This document shows positions 56,002 through 64,000 of a DNA stretch of 64,000 nucleotides, one piece after another. Source of the stretch: Maratus speciosus (taxonomy: Eukaryota; Arthropoda; Arachnida; Araneae; Salticidae); NCBI GenBank assembly GCA_963932465.1, contig OZ010795.1:525703451-525767450 (forward strand). The letters run 5' to 3'. The first letter of the stretch is position 1; every line of letters begins with the position of its first letter. The notes beneath the pieces are model-generated. The model worked only from the letters and a program-made list of their open reading frames with translations. It did not search any database and was not told the origin of the DNA. Made by a program: the position numbers and the translations under genes.

Positions 56002-56523
56002 TTAACCCTTAAATGCCTGATTTTTCAAAAATCATGGTAATAATGTTTTTCGGCTTTCGTTTTTTCTGGGAATCCTGGGAAAAATACTTAAAAAAAAACC
56101 ATACTTTTTATTTTATGTACGGTTTACGGCTGAAAAACAGTTTGTTACTAATCGTCAATACTGGTCTTTAATTGAAAAAATAATTTTCCTTGCTAAAATT
56201 CTATAATATTAAACACACAAGAATTTTAGGAACTATAATGAGAGATAAATTTACTTGCTCACTGCAGAATAAAATAGGGTATTTCGCAAGCTTCCAAACA
56301 AAACAAAAAAGAACAAGTAGCAACAATTGAAAAAATAAATCGATCTTTATTCTTAAACGGCACAAGTGTTGCCATCTACATGCTGAAAATCTATTTAATA
56401 ATATTTTCAGAAGGTATTTTATTGGCAACATTAGGCATTATAGCTTCAATATTATTCTAATAGTATTTTAGAGCCTAAATTGGGTATGTTGCTGAAAAGC
56501 AACACCCGGCATTTAAGGGTTAA
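56002..56523 (+). mobile_element. TTAA-flanked MITE A, uninterrupted copy
   Basis: TTAA-CCCTTAAATGCC on the left and its inverse at the right (TTAA at 56002-56005 and 56520-56523); 514 bp between. Matches the two halves of 294-1606 in inverse orientation and shows that element B entered that copy at a TTAA within GCCGTAAACCATACTTAA. It contains GGGTGTTGC..GCAACACCC-like subterminal palindromes. The 76-codon minus ORF inside is not kept in the other copy. Confidence 0.88.
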
Positions 56524-56838
56524 AACAATTGTATTATGAATTTAATAATATATTCATTTTTTTCTGTAAATTAAAATAAAATACATAAATACTTTCAATA
56601 TCAAACACTATAAAACTAAGGCTTCTCATTTACTTTTACAATGTGGCAACTCCCTTTTTTATATCGCAAAATAAATTATTTAATGTATAATTGATATAAA
56701 ATTTAGAGAATGAAAGATGTTAAATAAAATAGCAAATTCTGATTAATGGTTATTCAATAAAATTTTAACTTTATGATAAAACAATTATAAACCTACGTGT
56801 TATGTTTCTTATCATATTTAGAAAACATTTAGTATATC
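56524..56838. other. No feature seen
   Basis: A+T-rich gap between MITE A and the next TIR element. Confidence 0.4.
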
Positions 56839-58415
56839 TTAAGGGGTCTCAGGACTCTTAAAATTTGAAAAAAAAAATGAAAAAGAATATTATTCCGACT
56901 CTTTTGCGGAAGCAATGTTCGTTGGTCCCCAGCCACGTCTCGATTGAAAGACACTCTAGCGAAAGCCAAGTTAAAAAAAAAAATCAAAAATTGAAACCGA
57001 ACAAATTTAAAAGTGAAATTACACAAAATAAAGACGCCGAAAAGCAAGAAGGGAGGGCTTGCGGCCCTGAAGCTACCGAACGACTCCTGCTACTTCGAGC
57101 TTATTATTACTCGTAATATAGAAATAAATGTATGCAAAAATAATTATGTAACCGATAATTTCTTTTTTTCTGTTTGTACATTTTAATGACGTATTTAATA
57201 TGTCATATACATATTAGATGATTTAATTTGTAATATCTGACGAGCAATTATATAAATATTAAAAATGTTTCTGTAGCACATCTTTTTTTTTTTTTTTTTT
57301 GTAAGAAATATAATTTGGTTCTTAGCAAATACTTTGACTTATTCAAAATAATTTTAAGACAATTTAATTACAAGAAAACGGATTTATTTTGTATTTTATA
57401 AATTTATTATAATGAATATTTGATCTATGGTAATATATAACTGTTACTGATGAGGTATAAGCTATTTATAAGGTACATGTCAGTATTTGAAAATGTTACA
57501 AACATTTACTTAGCTATTTTTTTTTATAAGGACAGTACCAATTAAAGCATGTTCGAAATAACATTTGATTTTTTCAAAAAAGTTTCATATATAAATTCTT
57601 TATAACTAAAATATTCACAAATATTCATATCTAAAAAATTCATCTAAAAATTATTTATAGAAAATATATTTGATATTTTTATTTCAGAAAACTAAGGAAA
57701 AATGACCATTTTAACATTTAATATCTTAAAATGTATATGATTTTAAAACACATTTTTATGGAAATGAAAGATATAACTATGGTCTTTCGTTTCATGTATT
57801 AAAAAAAAATTACAAAATGCAGATTAATATTTATAGAGGGCTTCAAACTGTCAGACATTTTTAAAGCAGAAAATTGATATGACAGCTTACGTGCACGATC
57901 ACAAAATAAATTTTGCAAGTAGAACGAAAATTTTGGTGCCTAATTATTCTTCACATACTAATAATTAATCCGAACTTAAATAAAGTTGTATTTAAAGCAT
58001 TTTCATAATTTTAATACAAAGTTGTATTTAGGTAATACAAAATTTTTAAAATTTAAATAGTATAATCACCTAAAAAATATTATTTTGGAGAAATAAAAAG
58101 GAAATTTTAGGTTCTTTTTTTACAGGCTGATATAAAACATTTATTTCGAAAATTTAATGAAAAAATATTGAGGGATTTTTGAGATATCTTGCGCCTTATG
58201 CCCAAAAATGTCATTTTCAGTAAAAGGACATCAATGTTTCGGAAAAGTCGTTTCAGCTATTGAGTGGGTACAATTCTCAAAGCCACAATTTTTGTTTTAA
58301 TGGGAATTTAGAGGAAACAATTATATGAAAATGGTCAGAAAATGTAGGAATTTAAAATAGAAAATAATTAAAATTTCGAAAGTTTTCAAGCTTTAAGAGT
58401 CCTGAGACCCCTTCA
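56839..58415. mobile_element. TIR element I (1569 bp) with 20-bp perfect inverted ends
   Basis: GGGGTCTCAGGACTCTTAAA at 56843 and its exact inverse ending at 58411. The left flank is TTAA and the right flank TTCA, so a piggyBac-type TTAA duplication with one mutation is possible. The interior includes the 57700-58340 repeat shared with 9395-10110, and no recognisable transposase; overlapping short ORFs on both strands near 56829-57116 are Lys- or Phe-rich. Confidence 0.75.
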
Positions 58416-61213
58416 GAAAATAAAATAATTCACAGGCCATAGGCTACGTAACACTTTCTAACAACTTAGCACTTCTTAGACTTTAACCATTCTCAGACTG
58501 AGATGCGAAATACAAATAGGAAACGCACATAAAATGCATAGCAAAAGATTTCCCCAGAATACGGATTTCTTTTGTATGACCCTGTAGACGCATTATAAAT
58601 GCTACAGACTTCATTTTTTAAGAGTTTACACTCAATAATGAGCCTCATTATATATAAAATTTTCATTTTAATCCAAGTATAAGCACGCGACTTTGAGCAC
58701 GCTCAGACGGACGAGCGGTTATGCCGCCAGAGAGGTTGATAAACTGAATCCATGACCAATTTTAAATTGCATTTAAATTTGTTAAAAAGGACTTGATTTC
58801 TGAGAAGATTCTTTAAATAATTTCGGAATATCTTTCCTAGACATTTAGTTGTACTTTCATTATTTTGAATACAAATAACGCCTTTATATAGGAATGAAAA
58901 ATGTCTTTAATATTTTTTCATGTAAACAGAAGTAATAATAATAATAATAATAATATATTAAATAGAAGGTTTTCATTTTGATAAAGTGAAAAAAATACGA
59001 ATATTTTAATATTTTATAGACGTTATTGAAATACCTATTAAGGAAAGTAAAGAAAACCATAGCATTTGAGGTATAATTTTACATTATTCTCCCCTATCTT
59101 TAATAACTTGAAATTAAAATCATTCATTTGAAAAATATTGAGATTATATACTATTTTCTAATGCATCTTCTAAATTAGAATGAAACTAACTAATCCTCTG
59201 AGCAGATCTATATATATATTTTTTTCTGTTTCCATTTAAATACACAAATTCTAAGCAGACGGAAATATTTTTAAAAAGTGATATTTTAATAAATGCCTAA
59301 GATTTTGATATCTCAAATAAATTTGGATTCCTGGTAACTATTTTATGTCACCTTTAGTTTTACTACTATATTTCTTCAAATGCAAGAAAAGCCAGGCATA
59401 CTGAAAGCATTTTAAACGTACCTAAGAAAAATTCAAATAACTCAATCTTAGTCTAGTTTGAATTAGCTTAAAATAATAAATTAAATATTAAATTTTATAT
59501 ATAATAGTGATACCATTATATGAGAGTACAATCATAATACTAAATTTTATTCTAATAATTTTAGACTAAAATGAAACTAATCTAAAATAAATTGTATTGT
59601 TAAATGGTATTGTATGATTAATTTGTGTGTCAAAGATCTTATTAAAAGGGGAGCTCCTGGTCAAAAATACTCCAAAATGGAATGTCTAATGTACAGATGA
59701 GTTCTATGTTAAATGAGTGGTAATAGATATATTGTTATCTAAGTTTTAATTGCTAGTTCAAGGTGCAATTTGAAAGAGATCAGGAGATCAGATGCTGAAA
59801 CAATGACGCAAACTCCAGATATTTGGTGATGTGTATTTAGTTTGTTTTTCCTCTTTTCAAATTTAGGTCAATTGATTTTTTTAATTATTATGGTGGACAT
59901 AAAAGCAGCTTATAGACCTGTGGGTTTTCATTAAAGTGAAATAAAAAAACATTTTTTTCCAGAAATTTAATATTGTAAAAAGTGTTTTGTTCTGATGTGT
60001 TTTCATTTATTTTTTATTATTATTTATTATTATTAAATAAACTTTCTATTTTGAAATACGTTCATATGTCTTGAAAATGTTCACAGGACGCTCAAAAAAC
60101 ATAAGATTGGGAAATACGTAAAAGTACACATTTCAGCATGTGCTAGAGATTTAGAGTGCAGATTTGTTTTTCTTTAACTTATAGGGTTGGAACTTTAAAA
60201 AGAAAAGTTTTAAAAGAAAATTCAAATACTGAAAATTTTTCATTAACTATTTTTTAATAATAAGCATATTGTGAGATATTTCTTACATGATTAGCTGCAT
60301 TTAGCAATAAATGCAAATAGTTTTTAAGCAGTCAATCCTTCATAAATTTTTAGCTTGCTGCGTGAAATAGGGGAAATCCAGTTGCTTCAAGAATCTTTAT
60401 ATTTATGAAAAAATAGTAAGTGTAAAACAATTCGATTTTGCAACAAATTTCGCATATGCGAATTCCATAGAGATGTTCTTTTTTTAAAAAAATACCTAAA
60501 AAGATACCTTGTAATATAAAATCGATGTGAAATTATACTTCCTGTTTATATAACAAATATTTCTATTTGAAATACGTGACGAGAAATGGAAAGAAATCCT
60601 GTTTTTGAAATGTCGAAAGCCGTTTCTGTTATCAGACGGGAGGGAGTTTCATGATTATATGCAAAGCCAAATATACTCTCGCGTCAACTCTTACTTTCAG
60701 TGAATAATTTATGATATTTTGCAGCATATATAAAAAGGAGTATTTTATATTGGCTCAATAACATATATTTTATTATTAAAATTTTTCATTCCATGATCAG
60801 TTTATAAACTGAAAAACGTTCATAATTAAATCTAATAGATTAGTAATAAGTCTATCTAGTAGCTTACTTAAAAAAAAAAAAAATAGGTGATGATCTGTTG
60901 AATGAATATATGATATAAAATTATACTATACTCTAAAGATAAGTGCAGTTAAAAGAAAAAAAATCTAGTAATAAACCAAAGCACCATTGAATACCATATA
61001 TGTAGTGTTATGAAGAAAATGTGGTGCTACACCCTCATTCCTAAGCATGTGCTGATGCTACCAAATTAGATATTTAGATGAATGAAATTATTAGAAAGAA
61101 CTTGAAAATGTGTTGTTCTCGTTCCACAGTATGAATAGTAATGCGATATTACGTGGATAGCAAAAATGGATGTAGTAATTAGATAAACAATAAAAGATAA
61201 TGCAGGTTTGATT
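58416..61213. other. No gene seen
   Basis: A+T-rich, with (AAT)n at 58931-58955 and an ATT-rich patch near 60013-60045. A less A+T-rich scrap at 58684-58740 (GCACGCTCAGACGGACGAGC) may be a decayed tRNA-like head, too poor to call. Confidence 0.4.
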
Positions 61214-61218
61214 TTATT

Positions 61219-61416
61219 TCAAATTTGAAGATTTAGTTCTAACGTACGAGACAGAGACAGCAAACCATATCTCAGGTGACCATAGTTGGTCATGCTGATA
61301 ATTAGTAGAGAGGTTGTGTAGCATTGATTCCCCCAATTGAGCTTTAGGAGCAGAAGAAGTACCACTGCAATGAACGCCACACCACCCAATGCGATCACAT
61401 ACAGTGATTTTATCAT
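61219..61416 (-). pseudogene. Possible exon or gene remnant with one membrane segment, unidentified
   Basis: A 65-codon minus-strand frame with more balanced base composition than its surroundings. Residues 5-25 (LYVIALGGVAFIAVVLLLL) form a clear hydrophobic helix, followed by KLNWGNQCYTTSL and a polar tail ending LELNLQI. AATAAA follows the stop directly on the minus strand. It could be the last exon of a small membrane protein, a retroposed remnant, or chance; an overlapping 85-codon frame in another phase is equally open. No family recognised and no splice site is convincing. Confidence 0.2.
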
Positions 61417-61471
61417 TGATGGTTGGAGACGAGATCCATAATGTAATATGCCTCATATATAACTCCTTCAC

Positions 61472-62409
61472 TGTAAATGATAGGTAAGAATACGACGCTT
61501 GAGGCCATGAAACGATTTATCAAGCATACCTGGCTTTAAATATGCAAGGTCATGTCGACTTACGGATGTCAAAGTTTGAAATGAATGGTTACTTGTATAA
61601 TGCCCTCTCGTATTCATCTAAGTATGCAGATGGCAATCTTTGCGAAAACTTTTACCTTTTTATACTATTCTGCCACCTGCTTAAAAATAGAGATTCATAC
61701 AGAATAACTGTTCTTAGTAATTGCTCCACCAACTGTCAGATTGTCTGACAAGAATTTTTTAATGAATTGAAATTTAAGAATCACGCATTTAAATTCCATT
61801 CCACAGAATTAGGATATTGTTGAAAATATTCGAACCAGCACGTAATGCCTTTTTGTGTCTTTAACTAATTCATGATAATTTCTATCGCATGATTAGCATT
61901 GCATACCTTCTAAACACTTAAGTAGAGTTGTTTAGAAACAACTTTAAAATTTGTAGTAGTTATCTATCCAAGAAGAGAAGAATTGGGTTGCTAACCAGAT
62001 GTCGCTTATTCGGGCGGATTTCAGTGCAATTCAACATACGCTACGTATATAAGATTACACATTTTTTTAAAATTGAAATTCGATTATCTGTAAAATATTT
62101 TCAATACTATGGTAGCTCAAATATTTGGTATTTTGTGACATAATATTGATTATGATCTATATTGAAATAATATTTTTATCAATTGATGGCAGCTGGCTGA
62201 AACTGTTAAAAAAAGAATACAAATTAACTTTATTTTGCAAATAAGCTTCATGTTTCCCTTCATGTTTCTGCAGTTAAAATAATAGAAATAGAGATAGATG
62301 TGTTTTCAACTTTCATTTTTTTAACATCACTTTTCAACATTCTTATACTTTGAGGTAAAGGGGCGCTATATAATTATATAATCTTGAACTGTTTCTAAAT
62401 TTATTTAAA
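61472..62409. other. No gene seen
   Basis: Short frames at 61542 and 61928 show no motif. No repeat boundary recognised. Confidence 0.4.
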
Positions 62410-63090
62410 CAAGGTGTTTCTAAAGTCACGCAACCCATATTTTTTTCGTACGTTAACTGCTGTGCCGCATAACTGCGTGTGACAGTGTAAATATATGACT
62501 TAACTATTTCCAAGAAATGAGACCGATTATTCTACTGTGTGAAATGGGAGCTTCCACTGTAACTCTTGTGACCATTCGTACGGCTTTTTACAAATACTTG
62601 CAATTATTTTACTATAAAATATAATTAAGATAAAAAGTGATATAACCAGTGAAATACTATTGTGCTCCACTCATTTAATATATATCTAATTTGAAATAAA
62701 AAGCATTTTGCTTGTCTATATAATAAATCAAAATTTTGTTACTCTTGTGACCAGAGTGTCACAAGAGTAACAAAATTTCTATTTAATATAGAAACAAATA
62801 AAATGGTTTTTGTTGCCAACTAGATATATATTACGAGAGTGGAACACAATGATATTTAATTGTGTTCTAATATTATTGTTTAATATTTAATTGTGTTCAG
62901 TATTAATATTTTATAATAAAATAATTGCCTGTATTAATGAAAAATTGCTCTAATTGTCACAAGAGTAACGAATGGACGTTCCCAAATCCCACACCAAACA
63001 ATTTTTTTTGGCGGAAATACGATTCGCATCGTGTAGTACCGTTTCCCTTAATTTCTTGACCAAGTGAAGTATCGTCAGCCGTACAAAAAG
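62410..63090. mobile_element. Long near-palindromic foldback element
   Basis: A near-perfect hairpin centred at about 62755: AAATTTTGTTACTCTTGTGA pairs with its inverse across CAGAGT. Arms then continue, diverging, to 62559 and 62969, where GTAACTCTTGTGAC-type ends recur, and weaker pairing goes on to about 62508 and 63020. On the left, CAAGGTGTTTCTAAAGTCAC at 62410 resembles a mariner-like terminal repeat (CAGGGTGT-type), which may be the true element end. No transposase. The minus-strand 63-codon frame near 62950 is incidental. Confidence 0.65.
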
Positions 63091-63548
63091 TCGGAGTATA
63101 TAAATCACAATTATAATAAATGTAAGCCATAATTTTATCATTGTTTCACCCCAGTGTCGCAGTTATTTGGTGTTATAGATCATCTATCTGAAATAAATTA
63201 AATTTTTTGTATTAAAGAAAGATTTATCAAATGGTAATCTGATAATTATGTTACATTTTCTGTTGCAAATTCCTTGTTGTATTGTAACCGTTGTTGTTCA
63301 AGTGGTTTGGAAGCATCTTTAAATTTCATTGCTGTAAATGCATTGTTGTAACTATTTTAATGACACTATTTTTGTAACTTTATTCCTAAAAGCACAACCC
63401 TTTTTATGTAGTATTTTATATCTGCGTGAACAGCGGTTCTTAAATAAAAACTAAATTTATTTGAAGACCCGGACGACTTGAGCCTATATATTCCAAACTG
63501 TGATTCTCATCAAAATCCTTAGAGACGTTCTCGGTAAATCCAGTACAT
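63091..63548. other. No feature seen
   Basis: A+T-rich spacer between the foldback element and the mariner-like fragment. Confidence 0.35.
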
Positions 63549-64000
63549 GTACAGGGTGTCCCTGAATTCATTAGCCAACTTTTAGGTAAGGTAAGTGCAC
63601 ATAAAGAAGTAATTTTGGCATAGCGATGTGTGGTCGGAATTGGAGGTTTTCGCAAAAAAAAAATAAATTCGGAGGAAATGAAAACGAGCGTTAAATTGAA
63701 ATAACACTCACAGTAGATACTCAAATGTGCCGCTGGCAGCGTATAGTAAGTCATTGGCATACGTCTTTGCGGATCCCAAGTGTTTCACGAACGTTTGTTA
63801 TAACGACTGAAAGTCTTGCAATGAGGTCCTCATCAGAGTGAACTGGTATCCCATAGATGAGCATTTGGAACTATCGAAAAACTACGCCAATAATTTGCTA
63901 GACGCTGCTAGCTGTGTATCGATGTAGGTGGTGGTACATTTGAGCATTTACTGCAATTGTTATATAAATAAAATGCTTATTTTTATTTCTTCCGCAGTTC
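63549..64000 (+). mobile_element. Mariner-like element, internally deleted, running off the window
   Basis: The left end TACAGGGTGTCCCTGAATTC is a typical mariner-like terminal repeat. At about 63921-63972 the plus-strand peptide LCIDVGGGTFEHLLQLL precedes TAA; a C-terminus with [IV]-[DE]-VGGGHFEHLL is characteristic of one arthropod mariner-like transposase group. Between the end and this point only about 370 bp remain, so most of the transposase is deleted. A TAG lies directly upstream of the peptide in frame. The right end is beyond the window. Confidence 0.6.

Noticed and set aside
56865..57116. Lys-rich ORF as a nuclear protein
   Set aside because: Begins in an A-rich tract just inside a terminal repeat; no domain, and overlapped by an equally long minus frame.
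58684..58745. tRNA-like SINE head
   Set aside because: Some A-box likeness on the minus strand, but no B box at the right distance and no second copy.
60727..60736. TATATAAAAA as a core promoter
   Set aside because: Such strings are frequent by chance in DNA this A+T-rich, and no gene follows.
63440..63760. 106-codon minus ORF
   Set aside because: Antisense to a mariner-like terminal repeat; no family signature.

Overview
The window is nuclear eukaryotic DNA. It is strongly A+T-rich, has long homopolymer and (TA)n/(ATT)n runs, no operon-like gene packing, and no complete host gene that I can support. The mix of tRNA-derived SINEs, Tc1 and mariner-like elements, hAT, TTAA-flanked (piggyBac-type) elements, an RTE tail, a Penelope-like element and Helitron/Helentron-like pieces fits an arthropod. 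A spider or other chelicerate is my best guess, an inference from general repeat style rather than from a marker gene. Nearly everything recognisable is mobile DNA and its debris.

Layout. 1-1606: a tandem-repeat fragment cut by a TTAA-flanked MITE (A), itself cut by a second TTAA-flanked element (B) that keeps a 53-codon piggyBac-like ORF. 1.9-2.2 kb: a tRNA-derived SINE. 7.8-8.5 kb: another TTAA MITE and a head-to-head pair of tRNA-headed SINEs. 9.4-10.1 kb: a diverged repeat shared with a TIR element near 57 kb. 11.2-14.6 kb: a scrambled tandem block of SINE-like and unknown modules. 14.56-20.85 kb: a 6.3 kb nest, a CACTG-ended foldback element holding a tRNA-like insert and two hAT elements, each with a perfect 8-bp target duplication. 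23.8-27.0 kb: two adjoining TIR elements. 28.4-33.1 kb: a foldback element holding a 15-copy, nearly identical ~205-250 bp array with hypervariable (TA)n and an inserted Penelope-like fragment encoding a GIY-YIG domain.

Further right are an RTE 3' end (34 kb), a Helentron-like element with ~145-bp repeats (38.7-39.7 kb), small MITEs (41 kb), a probable Helitron 3' end (42.3 kb), one intact Tc1 transposon with a 346-residue DD34E transposase (44.4-45.9 kb), an internally deleted mariner-like copy (49 kb), a Helentron-like element carrying six ~325-bp repeats (53.0-55.2 kb), the uninterrupted copy of MITE A (56.0-56.5 kb), a 1.57 kb TIR element (56.8-58.4 kb), a long palindrome (62.5-63.0 kb) and a mariner-like fragment running off the end.

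The most notable single item is a minimal hammerhead-ribozyme fold in the 3' region of the Penelope-like fragment (32858-32900), with a second, core-mutated copy on the opposite strand (32222-32264). The only gene likely to make its full protein is the Tc1 transposase; the long stretches between elements hold A+T-rich sequence in which I see no gene.
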